In this document: positions 8,495 through 17,700 of the stretch, piece after piece
Layout of the letters: every line of letters begins with the position of its first letter
Position numbering within the stretch: the first letter of the stretch is position 1
Assembly (NCBI GenBank): GCA_023389195.1
Contig: JAEWET010000048.1
Coordinates: forward strand, 23,567-87,566
Reading direction: 5' to 3'
Length of the DNA stretch: 64,000 bases
From: Aliihoeflea sp023389195
GTDB lineage: Bacteria > Pseudomonadota > Alphaproteobacteria > Rhizobiales > Rhizobiaceae
Notes under the pieces: model-generated
What the model was told of the DNA's origin: nothing
The model's input: only the letters and a program-made list of their open reading frames with translations
The model's database searches: none
Position numbers and translations under genes: made by a program

Positions 8495-10388
8495 GACCGT
8501 ATCGGCCGAAAGCGGCTCCGTCTTCGCGACGCTGGTCAATCTGTGGCCCTATATGTGGCCCGACGACCGGCCGGATTTGAAGATGCGCGTCGTCTGGGCG
8601 ACGGTTTTCCTCGTCGTCGCCAAGCTGATCCTCGTCCTCGTGCCCTATTTCTTCAAATGGGCGACGGACGCGCTGAACGGCGAATTTTCCGCCCCCGCCA
8701 TGATCCCCGCGATCCTCGTCGCGCCGGTCATGCTGGTGCTCGCCTACAATGTCGTGCGCATCGTCCAGCTCGGCTTCAACCAGTTGCGCGACGCGCTTTT
8801 CGCCAAGGTCGGCCAGCACGCGGTGCGCCAGCTTGCCTACAAGACCTTCGTCCACATGCACGAACTGTCGCTGCGCTTCCATCTGGAGCGACGCACCGGC
8901 GGCCTGTCGCGCATCATCGAGCGCGGCACCAAGGGCATCGAATCGATCGTCCGCTTCACCATCTTGAATACGGTGCCGACGATCCTCGAATTCGCGCTGA
9001 CGGCGATCATCTTCGCCGTCGCCTATGGCTGGATCTACGTCGCCATCATCGCCGTCACGGTCTGGCTCTACACCTGGTTCACGGTCAAGGCGTCGGACTG
9101 GCGCATCCAGATTCGCCGCGAGATGAACGACAGCGACACCGACGCCAACACCAAGGCGATCGATTCGCTCCTGAACTTCGAAACGGTCAAATATTTCGGC
9201 AACGAGAAGATGGAAGCCGGCCGCTTCGACAAGTCGATGGCGCGCTACGAGGACGCGGCGACCAAGACCTGGACCTCGCTCGGCTGGTTGAACTTCGGCC
9301 AGGGCGTCATTTTCGGCGTCGGCATGGCGCTCGTCATGGCGCTGTCGGCCTGGGAGGTCGCGCGCGGCACCCACACGCTCGGCGATTTCGTCTTCATCAA
9401 CGCGATGCTGATGCAGTTGTCCGTGCCGCTCAATTTCATCGGCTTCATCTACCGCGAAATCCGCCAGGGCCTGACCGATATCGAGAACATGTTCGACCTG
9501 CTGGACGTGCCGCAGGAGGTGACCGACAAGCCCGGCGCCACGGCGCTGGCCATCAAGGAGGCGACCGTCCGCTTCGACGACGTGCATTTCGCCTATGATC
9601 CGGCGCGGCCGATCCTGAAGGGCGTCTCCTTCGAGGTGCCGGCTGGCAAGACGGTGGCGATCGTCGGCCCGTCCGGTGCCGGCAAGTCGACCGTCTCGCG
9701 GCTTCTCTACCGCTTCTACGACATCGGCTCGGGCGCGATCACCATCGACGGGCAGGACGTGCGCGACGTGACGCAGGAGAGCCTGCGCGCCGCCATCGGC
9801 ATGGTCCCGCAGGATACGGTGCTCTTCAACGACACCATCGCCTACAACATCCGCTACGGCCGCGTCTCCGCCAGCGAGGACGAGGTCCGCCGCGCGGCGG
9901 AACTCGCGCAGATCGGCCCGTTCATCGAGCGTCTGCCGGACGGCTACAAGGCGATGGTCGGCGAGCGCGGGCTGAAGCTTTCGGGCGGCGAGAAGCAGCG
10001 CGTGGCGATCGCGCGCACCATTCTCAAGGCCCCGCCGATCCTGATCCTCGACGAGGCGACGTCCGCGCTCGACACGCACACCGAGCAGGAAATCCAGGCC
10101 GCGCTCGACCTCGTCTCGAAGGGCCGCACCACCATCGTCATCGCGCACCGCCTGTCGACCGTGATCGGCGCCGACGAGATCATCGTCCTCAAGGATGGCA
10201 TGATCGCAGAGCGTGGCCGTCATGCCGACCTTCTCCTGGCTGACGGGCTCTATTCGGCGATGTGGGCGCGTCAGCGCGAAGCGACCGAGGCGGAGGAAAA
10301 GCTGCGCAAGGCGCGCGAGGAGGACGAGTACGGCGTCGTCGTCCGCCGCCGCACGCCGGAAATTGCCGAGGAACAGCCGGCGGAGTGA
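8484..10388 (+). CDS. Atm1/ABCB7-type ABC exporter (permease-ATPase)
   Basis: A half-size ABC exporter of 634 residues from the TTG start at 8484. Six membrane helices fill roughly residues 25-310. The ATPase domain has Walker A GPSGAGKST (about 395-404), the signature LSGGEKQR (about 499) and Walker B ILILDEATSALD. Alphaproteobacterial Atm1 proteins move glutathione conjugates, including metal-glutathione complexes, out of the cytoplasm. Its overlap with a cysteine-rich ArsR gene fits a metal-stress role. TTG was preferred because AGGA lies 8 bases upstream; an ATG at 8448 would give 12 extra residues within the regulator gene. Confidence 0.9.
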   Translation: MASKTVSAESGSVFATLVNLWPYMWPDDRPDLKMRVVWATVFLVVAKLILVLVPYFFKWATDALNGEFSAPAMIPAILVAPVMLVLAYNVVRIVQLGFNQLRDALFAKVGQHAVRQLAYKTFVHMHELSLRFHLERRTGGLSRIIERGTKGIESIVRFTILNTVPTILEFALTAIIFAVAYGWIYVAIIAVTVWLYTWFTVKASDWRIQIRREMNDSDTDANTKAIDSLLNFETVKYFGNEKMEAGRFDKSMARYEDAATKTWTSLGWLNFGQGVIFGVGMALVMALSAWEVARGTHTLGDFVFINAMLMQLSVPLNFIGFIYREIRQGLTDIENMFDLLDVPQEVTDKPGATALAIKEATVRFDDVHFAYDPARPILKGVSFEVPAGKTVAIVGPSGAGKSTVSRLLYRFYDIGSGAITIDGQDVRDVTQESLRAAIGMVPQDTVLFNDTIAYNIRYGRVSASEDEVRRAAELAQIGPFIERLPDGYKAMVGERGLKLSGGEKQRVAIARTILKAPPILILDEATSALDTHTEQEIQAALDLVSKGRTTIVIAHRLSTVIGADEIIVLKDGMIAERGRHADLLLADGLYSAMWARQREATEAEEKLRKAREEDEYGVVVRRRTPEIAEEQPAE

Positions 10389-10457
10389 TGCGTTGCGGGT
10401 TGGGGGATGTTCGTCTAATCAGGACGCCATTCCCAACTTGACCAAAGCAGCGGATTC

Positions 10458-11156
10458 ATGAGCCTCGTCACCACGATCAAGAACACTTTCGTCCCGATCA
10501 ACCGCGAGGGCTATCCGTTCATCGCGATCTTTGCGGGCGTGACGCTGCTGCTCGGCATATTCTCGACCACACTCTTCTGGCTCGGCCTGATCCTCACCGC
10601 GTGGTGCACCTACTTCTTCCGCGATCCCGAACGCGTCACCCCCGTCGATGACAAGCTGGTCGTCAGCCCGGCCGACGGCATGGTCTCGGCCGTCGGACCC
10701 GCCGTCCCGCCGCGTGAACTCGGCCTCGGCGCGGAGGAGATGACGCGCATTTCGGTCTTCATGAACGTCTTCAACTGCCACGTGAACCGCGCCCCGGTGC
10801 GCGGCCGCATTTCGAAGATCGAATATCGTGCCGGCAAGTTTGTCAACGCCGAACTCGACAAGGCGAGCAGCGAGAACGAGCGCAACGGCCTCGTCATCGA
10901 AAGCCCGAACGGGCAGGTGGGCGTGGTGCAGGTCGCCGGCCTCGTCGCGCGCCGCATCGTCTGCTGGGCGGATGCGGACAGCGACATCGGCATCGGCGAA
11001 CGCTTCGGCATCATCCGCTTCGGCTCGCGGCTCGACGTCTACCTGCCGCGCAAGGCCGTCACCCGCGTCCATGTCGGCCAGACGGCTGTCGCGGGCGAGA
11101 CGATCATCGCCGAGTTCGACGCCTCGATCACGCCGCCGCTGGTGCGCGTCTCGTGA
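10458..11156 (+). CDS. psd: Phosphatidylserine decarboxylase proenzyme
   Basis: Converts phosphatidylserine to phosphatidylethanolamine at the inner membrane. At 232 residues it is of the short archaeal/rhizobial type, with a hydrophobic N-terminus. Self-cleavage is expected between Gly189 and Ser190 in RFGSRLD, turning Ser190 into the pyruvoyl group of the alpha chain. The stop overlaps the pssA start by 4 bases, so two consecutive enzymes of one pathway are translationally linked. Confidence 0.95.
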   Translation: MSLVTTIKNTFVPINREGYPFIAIFAGVTLLLGIFSTTLFWLGLILTAWCTYFFRDPERVTPVDDKLVVSPADGMVSAVGPAVPPRELGLGAEEMTRISVFMNVFNCHVNRAPVRGRISKIEYRAGKFVNAELDKASSENERNGLVIESPNGQVGVVQVAGLVARRIVCWADADSDIGIGERFGIIRFGSRLDVYLPRKAVTRVHVGQTAVAGETIIAEFDASITPPLVRVS

Positions 11157-11989
11157 AGGGGCCCTTCGCACCTTACGATCCGAACGGGCGCCGCCGCAGC
11201 CCTCGCTTGCGCGAAATTCCGCTGCGCCTGATCCTACCGAACCTCGTCACCGTTCTGGCGATCTGCGCCGGCCTGTCCGGCATCCGCCTCGCTTTCGAGG
11301 GCAGGTTCGAGATCGCAGTGGCGATGGTGCTCGTCGCCGCGTTCCTCGACGCGCTCGATGGACGTTTGGCGAGGATGCTCAAGGCGAGCTCGAATTTCGG
11401 CGCGCAAATGGATTCGCTCGCCGACATCATGAATTTCGGCGTGGCCCCGGCGCTGGTGCTCTATGCCTATGTGCTCGACAGCGCCGGAGCGGTCGGCTGG
11501 ACGGCGGCGCTCGTCTTCGCCATCGCCTGCTGCCTGCGCCTTGCGCGCTTCAACGTCATGCTCGACGATCCCGACCGCCCGGCGTGGCAGAACGACTATT
11601 TCGTCGGCGTGCCGGCGCCTGCAGGTGCGCTACTTGTCCTGATGCCGGTCTATCTCGGCCTGATCGGCGTGCCGGTGAACCAGACCTTCGGCTTCGTCGC
11701 TGCCGCGTTCACCGTGTGCGTCGCGCTTCTTCTGGTCAGCCAATTGCCGGTCTATTCGGGCAAGTCGAGCGGCATGCGCGTGCGGCGTGACCTGGTCCTG
11801 CCCTTGATGCTGGCGATCGTCGGCTATGTCGCGCTTTTGTTCAGCTACACCTGGACGACGCTGGCACTGACGGCGGCTGCCTATTTCGCCATGCTGCCCT
11901 TTAGCGTCCGCGCCTATGCGCGCCGCGCCGAACGTGCCGACCGCGAGGCGCAGGTGGCGACCGACGATGGTTCAGGCGGCGCTGCTTAG
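11153..11989 (+). CDS. pssA: CDP-diacylglycerol--serine O-phosphatidyltransferase
   Basis: Makes phosphatidylserine from CDP-diacylglycerol and serine, supplying Psd. A 278-residue integral membrane protein with the CDP-alcohol phosphatidyltransferase signature DALDGRLAR ... G ... D ... D near residues 66-92. The GTG start overlaps the psd stop (GTGA). The 3' end overlaps the convergent acyltransferase/ligase gene by 18 bases. Confidence 0.95.
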   Translation: MKGPFAPYDPNGRRRSPRLREIPLRLILPNLVTVLAICAGLSGIRLAFEGRFEIAVAMVLVAAFLDALDGRLARMLKASSNFGAQMDSLADIMNFGVAPALVLYAYVLDSAGAVGWTAALVFAIACCLRLARFNVMLDDPDRPAWQNDYFVGVPAPAGALLVLMPVYLGLIGVPVNQTFGFVAAAFTVCVALLLVSQLPVYSGKSSGMRVRRDLVLPLMLAIVGYVALLFSYTWTTLALTAAAYFAMLPFSVRAYARRAERADREAQVATDDGSGGAA

Positions 11990-14173
11990 GCCGAGCGCTT
12001 CCTCGGCGAGGTCCGCGAGTTTCGCATAGTCGACCCGGCCATTGGCCGTCGTCGGCATCGATCGCACGGACAGCACAGTCGCGGGCAGGGCGCCGGCCTC
12101 GAAACCGAGCCGCTTCCACTGGCGCGCCAGCACCGCGCGATCGGCTTCCGGCTCCGTCGTCACGAGCACGATACGCTCGCCGCCGGTGGCGGATTTGAGC
12201 GCGATGGCAGCATGGACCGTCTCCGGCCAGACGGCTTCGGCAGCTTCCTCTACCTGCGCCAGCGAGATCATCGACCCGTCCGCCGCAGCAAGACGGCCGG
12301 CGCGTCCGAGCGCCGTCAGGTAACCCTCGCGGTCGACAGAAACGATGTCGCCCGTGTCGAACCAGCCATTGCCGGCGATCGGTTCGTCGGTCCCGAGATA
12401 GCGCTTCGCGATGTTCGGACCTGAAATCTGCAGCCGCCCGCCCTGTTCGAATCCGTCGATCGGCTCGAGCCGCATCCGCATGCCGGGCAAAAGCCGGCCG
12501 ACCGTGCCGGGCCGGCCATGGGTGATCGAGTTGACCGCGACGACGGGCGAAGCCTCCGTCAGTCCGTAGCCTTCCATGATGGTCTTGCCGAAGCGGTCGG
12601 CCCAGAGCTGGCGCGTCGCGACACGCAGTCTTTCGCCGCCGGAAACGATCAGGCGCAGGCTTTCGAAGTCGGAGGTCTGCGCGGCCTTGCCATAGGCCGA
12701 CAGCAGCGCGTCGGTCGCAAACAGGATCGTCGGCCGGCGCGTCGCGGCGACCTGCGGAATCTGGCGCATGTGAAGCGGCGACGGGTAGGCGAGGGCGCGC
12801 ACGCCCTTCATCAGCGGCAGGATCAGCCCGACGGTCAGACCGAGCGCGGTGTGGAGCGGCAGGACCGACAGGATCGTGTCGCTGCGCGAAAGTACCAGCC
12901 GCGCTTCGATCTGCGCAGCGTTGGCGATAAGATTGGCATGGCTGAGCACGACGCCGCGCTGTCCGTCGGGGGTCTGTTTGAAAAGCACCACGGCCGCGTC
13001 GTCGGCCTGACGGGGCAGGCGGCGCGCGCGCCAGGCGAACCAGCCGGCGACCCGCTCCACCGCGGTCACGGAGGCTTCGAGATCCTCGACATAGATGACG
13101 CGTCCACCAGCCGCCGTGATGGCGGCGACGTCCTCGCCGAGCCGCGCCTTTTCGACATGGGAGCGGGAGGTGACGACGAAGCGGATCGTGCCGTCGCGCA
13201 CCAGATCGACCGGGCCGACGCCCGACCCCATCATCGCAACGACACGACCAGCCGATTGCAGCGCCAGAAATACCGCCATGCTCTGCGCGGCATTGGGCAG
13301 CAGAAGCCCGACGATGTCGCCGCTTGTGCCGATTTCGACCAGCTTGCCCGACAGCATCCGCGACCGGGCGAAAAGCGCGCGGTAGGTGAGCTTGTCGCCG
13401 GCAACGTCCTCGGCGATCACCCGGCCCGCGCCGTAGAGAAGCGCGGCGCTGCGCACGGCATGGAAGATCGTCTTCGGCCGGCCTTGGCTGAAGAAGCGCG
13501 CTTCGGCGACGCGGTCGAACAGGGCATTGGACGTCGTCACGCCGATCGGCCCTGCCTCGTCCACCAGTTCGCCGATCGTGCGTGCGGGAAGGGCCATGAT
13601 CTTCAGTTTCGGCAGAAGCTGGCGCGGCGTCTTGGCTGCCGGCTCATAGGCGCCGGGAAGATGGCTCGATCCGCGAATATAGATCGGCACGACCTTGGCG
13701 TCCGCCGAAACGGCGATCTTCGCGACCGCGCGATAGAGCCGGAAGCTCTTCACGTCGGGTTCGGCGTCGAAGGGAAAATAGACTGCGAGCCGGCCGTTTC
13801 CCTTGAGGCGCCGGGTCAGGCGGCGGTTGACGAAGACGTGCTGCGCCTTGAAGGCGATGGTGCGCGCGAGCTCGCGCCACGGCTCCAGCCACATCGCGCG
13901 CGCCGACGGCTCGTCGAGAATGTGCAGCGTGTCGTTGGGCAGGACGGACAGCATCAGCGCCGGGTCGAGCCGCGACTGGTGCGAGATCGCATAGATCACG
14001 GGACCGGGCGTCTGCGCGGCCCGCAACGACGAATCGTCGATCCGGAACGCGAGTTTAAGCGGTGCATAGAGCAGCGCCTGATGCAGCGAAATACCCTGCC
14101 GATGCGACAGCCACGCCGCAAACGCGGCCCATGACGCCAGAATCCCAGCGATGATCAGAACGGTCTGGAGCAT
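11972..14173 (-). CDS. Fused 1-acylglycerophosphate-type acyltransferase / AMP-dependent acyl ligase (Aas-like)
   Basis: A 733-residue, two-domain protein laid out like E. coli Aas, which re-acylates lysophosphatidylethanolamine. The N-terminus has a membrane segment, then a PlsC-type domain with H65-x4-D70 (HQSRLD). The rest is an ANL adenylation domain with EGYGLTEASP and GWFDTGDIV motifs. Two key lysines are replaced: the P-loop region reads FKQTPDGQRG (398-407) instead of an SGT/SGS..PKG form, and the C-terminal GK motif is NGRVD with Arg713. Acyltransfer may therefore work while adenylation is weak or altered. It lies opposite psd-pssA, which fits phospholipid repair. Confidence 0.85.
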   Translation of the reverse strand: MLQTVLIIAGILASWAAFAAWLSHRQGISLHQALLYAPLKLAFRIDDSSLRAAQTPGPVIYAISHQSRLDPALMLSVLPNDTLHILDEPSARAMWLEPWRELARTIAFKAQHVFVNRRLTRRLKGNGRLAVYFPFDAEPDVKSFRLYRAVAKIAVSADAKVVPIYIRGSSHLPGAYEPAAKTPRQLLPKLKIMALPARTIGELVDEAGPIGVTTSNALFDRVAEARFFSQGRPKTIFHAVRSAALLYGAGRVIAEDVAGDKLTYRALFARSRMLSGKLVEIGTSGDIVGLLLPNAAQSMAVFLALQSAGRVVAMMGSGVGPVDLVRDGTIRFVVTSRSHVEKARLGEDVAAITAAGGRVIYVEDLEASVTAVERVAGWFAWRARRLPRQADDAAVVLFKQTPDGQRGVVLSHANLIANAAQIEARLVLSRSDTILSVLPLHTALGLTVGLILPLMKGVRALAYPSPLHMRQIPQVAATRRPTILFATDALLSAYGKAAQTSDFESLRLIVSGGERLRVATRQLWADRFGKTIMEGYGLTEASPVVAVNSITHGRPGTVGRLLPGMRMRLEPIDGFEQGGRLQISGPNIAKRYLGTDEPIAGNGWFDTGDIVSVDREGYLTALGRAGRLAAADGSMISLAQVEEAAEAVWPETVHAAIALKSATGGERIVLVTTEPEADRAVLARQWKRLGFEAGALPATVLSVRSMPTTANGRVDYAKLADLAEEALGLSSAA

Positions 14174-14333
14174 TGCCGCACCTCCAACCTCTCGAGGCCA
14201 AGCGGCTCTTGTCGGCCGTTGGCGCGGAGGGTAGCCGAATGGCAGTCCACGTCAATCCGGATGCCGCCCCGCTTGTTCCGCTGGCGGCCTGACCAATGGG
14301 CAGTTAGCATTGAGAACATATTAGGAGATAGTC

Positions 14334-14837
14334 ATGGATTCGACGGAACTGAAGACCCTGCAGGCGCCGCTCAAGGCCCGCTACAAGGACGATGCGAAGG
14401 CCGCCATCGTCACGCTCAAGGCGCGGGGCACGCTCGACGATCAATCGATCGCCTGCAAGGTCGAAACGGGCAGGGCGCTCGAAATGGCCGGGCTTCATCC
14501 CGCGACCGGCGGCTCGGGCGCCGAGCTGTGCTCCGGCGACATGCTGCTCGAAGCGCTCGTCGCCTGCGCCGGCGTCACGCTGAAAGCCGTCGCGACCGCG
14601 CTCGAATTCCGACTCGGCAATGCGACGGTCGAAGCCGAGGGCGATCTCGATTTCCGCGGCACGCTCGGCGTTGCGAAGGATGCGCCGGTCGGCTTCCAGT
14701 CGATCCGTCTCAATTTCCATCTCGACACCGATGAACCGCAGGAGCGCATCGACGCGCTGTTGAAGCTGACCGAGCGCTACTGCGTCGTCTTCCAGACGAT
14801 CAACACCAAGCCGGAACTGACGGTCACAGCGGCCTAA
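14334..14837 (+). CDS. OsmC family peroxiredoxin-like protein
   Basis: A 167-residue OsmC/Ohr-fold protein with the two expected cysteine regions, ALVACAGVTL (about residues 78-87) and ERYCVVFQT near the end. Relatives reduce organic hydroperoxides, though the general OsmC branch is functionally less defined. A strong AGGAGA ribosome-binding site precedes the ATG. The last 4 bases overlap the end of the convergent SDR gene. Confidence 0.87.
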   Translation: MDSTELKTLQAPLKARYKDDAKAAIVTLKARGTLDDQSIACKVETGRALEMAGLHPATGGSGAELCSGDMLLEALVACAGVTLKAVATALEFRLGNATVEAEGDLDFRGTLGVAKDAPVGFQSIRLNFHLDTDEPQERIDALLKLTERYCVVFQTINTKPELTVTAA

Positions 14838-15565
14838 TCGAGAAAGCGGTTCTCGCGCACCGAAAACAGCCGCCCCGTCTCGCTCACGTTCGGCGAAACC
14901 GTCGCCGCGATCCGCGCGGCGATCTCGGAGGGATGCGGGATGGTCTTCGGGTCTTCGCCGGGCATGGCGAGTGCGCGGTGCGCGGTGCGCGTCGGGCCGG
15001 GATCGACGAGATTGACGCGCAGCGCCGAGTTCTGCGTCTCAAGCGCCCAGCTTTTGACCATCGCGTCGACGGCGGCCTTGGATGCCGCGAAGGGCCCCCA
15101 ATAGGCGCGCGGATGCGCGGCGACATCGGACGTCATCACGATCGCCCGGCCGGCATCGGACTTCCTCAGGAGCGGATCGATCGAGCGGATCAGCCGCCAC
15201 GTGCCGGTCACGTTCGTCGCCATCACCTTGTCGAACACCTTCGCCTCGACATGGCCGATCGGCGCGATGATGCCGAGGATACCGGCATTGGCGACGAGGA
15301 TGTCGAGCTTGCCCCAGCGATCGAAGATCGCACCGCCCAGCCGGTCGATGCCGGGCATGTCCATCAGGTCGAGCGGAACGAGCGTCGCCTGTCCGCCGGC
15401 CGCCTGGATTTCGTCGTCGAGTTCTTCCAGTCCACCGACGGTCCGCGCGACCGCGATCACATGCGCGCCGGCCGCGGCCAACTCCTTGGCGACATGGTAG
15501 CCGATGCCGCGCGAGGCACCGGTCACGAGCGCGACGCGCCCTTGAAGGTCGAGCTTTTCCGTCAT
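14834..15565 (-). CDS. SDR family oxidoreductase with substituted catalytic tyrosine
   Basis: A 243-residue classical short-chain dehydrogenase/reductase fold. It has the NAD(P)-binding TGASRGIG motif (about 16-23), NAG in ILVANAGI, Ser146 and Lys163. The catalytic Tyr position, 13 residues after Ser146 and 4 before Lys163, is Phe159 (GPFAASK; codon TTC). Normal SDR chemistry needs this Tyr as general acid/base, so the protein may be inactive, use another residue (Tyr155 is nearby), or act as a binding protein. It is the last gene after purF, 12 bases downstream. Confidence 0.85.
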   Translation of the reverse strand: MTEKLDLQGRVALVTGASRGIGYHVAKELAAAGAHVIAVARTVGGLEELDDEIQAAGGQATLVPLDLMDMPGIDRLGGAIFDRWGKLDILVANAGILGIIAPIGHVEAKVFDKVMATNVTGTWRLIRSIDPLLRKSDAGRAIVMTSDVAAHPRAYWGPFAASKAAVDAMVKSWALETQNSALRVNLVDPGPTRTAHRALAMPGEDPKTIPHPSEIAARIAATVSPNVSETGRLFSVRENRFLD

Positions 15566-15577
15566 CTTGTCCGTCTG

Positions 15578-17050
15578 TTATTGCCCGTTGTTCGCAAGCA
15601 GCGAGAGCGTGCGAACGTTTTCGACGCCGTCGAGATCGGTCAGGCGCGTCGGGTATTGCGTGGTGAAGCAGGCGTCGCAGAACTGCGGCTGCTCGTTGTC
15701 GCGGGCGGGCTCGCCCACCGCGCGATAAAGCCCGTCGATCGATAGGAAGCCGAGCGAATCGACCCGGATGAACTCCGCCATCTCCTCCACCGACATGCGG
15801 CTGGCAAGAAGCTTGGCCGTCTCCGGCGTGTCGACGCCGTAGAAGCACGAGGCGCGCGTCGGCGGCGAGGCGATGCGCATGTGGACTTCGCGCGCACCCG
15901 CATCGCGAACCATCTGCACGATCTTCTGGCTGGTCGTGCCCCGCACGATGGAATCGTCGACGAGCACGACGCGCTTGCCCTCGATCATGCGTCGGTTGGC
16001 GTTATGCTTGAGCTTCACGCCCATGTGCCGGATCGAATCGGAGGGCTGGATGAAGGTGCGGCCGACATAGTGGTTGCGGATGATGCCGAGCTCGAACGGA
16101 AGCTTGGCCTCCTGCGCGAAGCCGATCGCCGCAGGCGTGCCCGAATCGGGCACCGGTACGACGATGTCGGCCTCGACCGGGCTTTCGCGGGCCAACTCGA
16201 CGCCGATCTGCTTGCGCACGTCATAGACGTTGCGTCCCTCGACCGAGGAATCCGGCCGGGCGAAATAGACATATTCGAAGACGCAGAAGCGCGGCTTCAC
16301 CTGCTCGAACGGGAAGAAGCTTTCCAGCCCTTTGGTCGTCACGACCACCATCTCGCCGGGCTTCAGGTCGCGGACGAACCGCGCGCCCATGATGTCGAGC
16401 GCGCAGGTCTCGGACGCAAAGATGTAGGCGCCGTCGAGATCGCCCAGAACGAGCGGGCGGATGCCGAGCGGGTCGCGGCAGCCGATCATCTTCTTCGACG
16501 TCAGCGCCACCAGCGAAAACGCGCCCTCGAGCTGACGCACGGCTTCGATGAAGCGCGAATTCGTGTCGCGTTCCTTCGACGTTGCGATCAGGTGCAGGAT
16601 CGTTTCGGTGTCGGAGGTCGACGAGAAGATCGAGCCTTCCTTCTGCAGCCGGCGCTGCACGGTCATCGCGTTGGTGATGTTGCCATTATGCGCGACGGCG
16701 AGCCCACCATCGGCGAGTTCGGCGAAGAAGGGCTGCACGTTGCGCAGGCCCGAGCCGCCGGTCGTCGCGTAGCGCGTATGGCCGATGGCGCGCGAACCTT
16801 GCAGGCGGTCGATCACGGACTGCTTGGTGAAGGTGTCGCCGATCAGGCCGATATGCCGTTCGACATGGAACTGCGTCCCGTCATAGGAGACGATGCCGGC
16901 GGCTTCCTGCCCGCGATGCTGGAGCGCGTGCAGGCCGAGCGTCACGATGGCCGACGCGTCCTGGCGGCCGAAAATGCCGAACACGCCGCATTCGTCGTGA
17001 AAGCGGTCGTCGCCCCCGGAGGAGAACGGGGTGTCGTCTGCGTCTGCCAT
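15578..17050 (-). CDS. purF: Amidophosphoribosyltransferase
   Basis: First committed step of purine synthesis: PRPP plus glutamine to phosphoribosylamine. It is 490 residues long, with a 20-residue propeptide ending before the Ntn nucleophile Cys21 (DECGVFGIFG), a glutaminase domain, and a type I phosphoribosyltransferase domain with the PRPP loop VVLVDDSIVRGTT near residue 362. ATG at 17050 gives the usual start; the open frame upstream runs through cvpA in another frame. It is co-oriented with cvpA and radA, an arrangement seen widely in this order. Confidence 0.96.
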   Translation of the reverse strand: MADADDTPFSSGGDDRFHDECGVFGIFGRQDASAIVTLGLHALQHRGQEAAGIVSYDGTQFHVERHIGLIGDTFTKQSVIDRLQGSRAIGHTRYATTGGSGLRNVQPFFAELADGGLAVAHNGNITNAMTVQRRLQKEGSIFSSTSDTETILHLIATSKERDTNSRFIEAVRQLEGAFSLVALTSKKMIGCRDPLGIRPLVLGDLDGAYIFASETCALDIMGARFVRDLKPGEMVVVTTKGLESFFPFEQVKPRFCVFEYVYFARPDSSVEGRNVYDVRKQIGVELARESPVEADIVVPVPDSGTPAAIGFAQEAKLPFELGIIRNHYVGRTFIQPSDSIRHMGVKLKHNANRRMIEGKRVVLVDDSIVRGTTSQKIVQMVRDAGAREVHMRIASPPTRASCFYGVDTPETAKLLASRMSVEEMAEFIRVDSLGFLSIDGLYRAVGEPARDNEQPQFCDACFTTQYPTRLTDLDGVENVRTLSLLANNGQ

Positions 17051-17106
17051 GGCATCTTGCCTTTCAGAACGAAGGGAAGCGGCGCCAAAAGGCGCCGCGT
17101 GATCAT

Positions 17107-17649
17107 CTAGTTGCCGGTAGCCGGCGGTGTGTCGTCGTCGCTCGTGCCGAGCCGATCGATCAGCGAATTTTCGGGATCGTCGGGCAGCACGCCCTCGAGC
17201 CAGGTGCCGATGCCTTCGAGCAGCGGCCGCGACTTGGCTTCCGCGACCCAGCCCGGCTGGTTGGAGCCGACCAACCACGAGAAGAACAGGAAGGCGACGG
17301 CGACGACCAGGATGCCGCGCGCGGCGCCGTAGACGAAGCCGAGGGTGCGGTCGAGCGCGCCGACGCGGCTGTCGATGATGAAATCCGCCACCTTCATGGT
17401 GATCACGGTGACGATGATCAGCGCGATGAAGAACACGATGGCTGCAGCCGCGAAGAGCGCGAGCTGCGCATTGTCGATATAGGGCGCGACGTAAGGCACC
17501 AGAAGCGGATGGAAGTAGAATGCCGCCGCTGCCGCCGCGACCCAGGACGCGATCGACAGCACTTCGCGCGAGAAGCCGCGAACCATGGCGAGCATCGCCG
17601 AAACGAGGGTGAAGCCGACGAGAATTCCGTCCAGCAGCGTAATCGGCAT
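17107..17649 (-). CDS. cvpA: CvpA family membrane protein
   Basis: A 180-residue inner-membrane protein with four hydrophobic helices in the first 140 residues (MPITLLDGILVGFTLVSAML ... GFVYGAARGILVVAVAFLFF) and a soluble acidic C-terminus. In E. coli CvpA is needed for colicin V export and affects envelope integrity; its molecular role is not settled. The ATG at 17649 has GGAG about 7 bases upstream; a longer frame from 17697 lacks support. It lies 56 bases upstream of purF. Confidence 0.92.
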   Translation of the reverse strand: MPITLLDGILVGFTLVSAMLAMVRGFSREVLSIASWVAAAAAAFYFHPLLVPYVAPYIDNAQLALFAAAAIVFFIALIIVTVITMKVADFIIDSRVGALDRTLGFVYGAARGILVVAVAFLFFSWLVGSNQPGWVAEAKSRPLLEGIGTWLEGVLPDDPENSLIDRLGTSDDDTPPATGN

Positions 17650-17700
17650 TGAAGCTCCGTTCACCTGCCGGCGGCTCTGCCTGCCGGCTCGTTCCAATTC

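Noticed and set aside
8121..10223. 700-codon open frame opposite the Atm1 exporter gene
   Set aside because: Composed of Arg/Asp/Val-rich sequence typical of GC-rich antisense; the plus-strand frame has complete ABC motifs.
12518..14134. 538-codon frame opposite the Aas-like gene
   Set aside because: Antisense artefact; no recognisable domain, while the minus strand has an intact two-domain enzyme.
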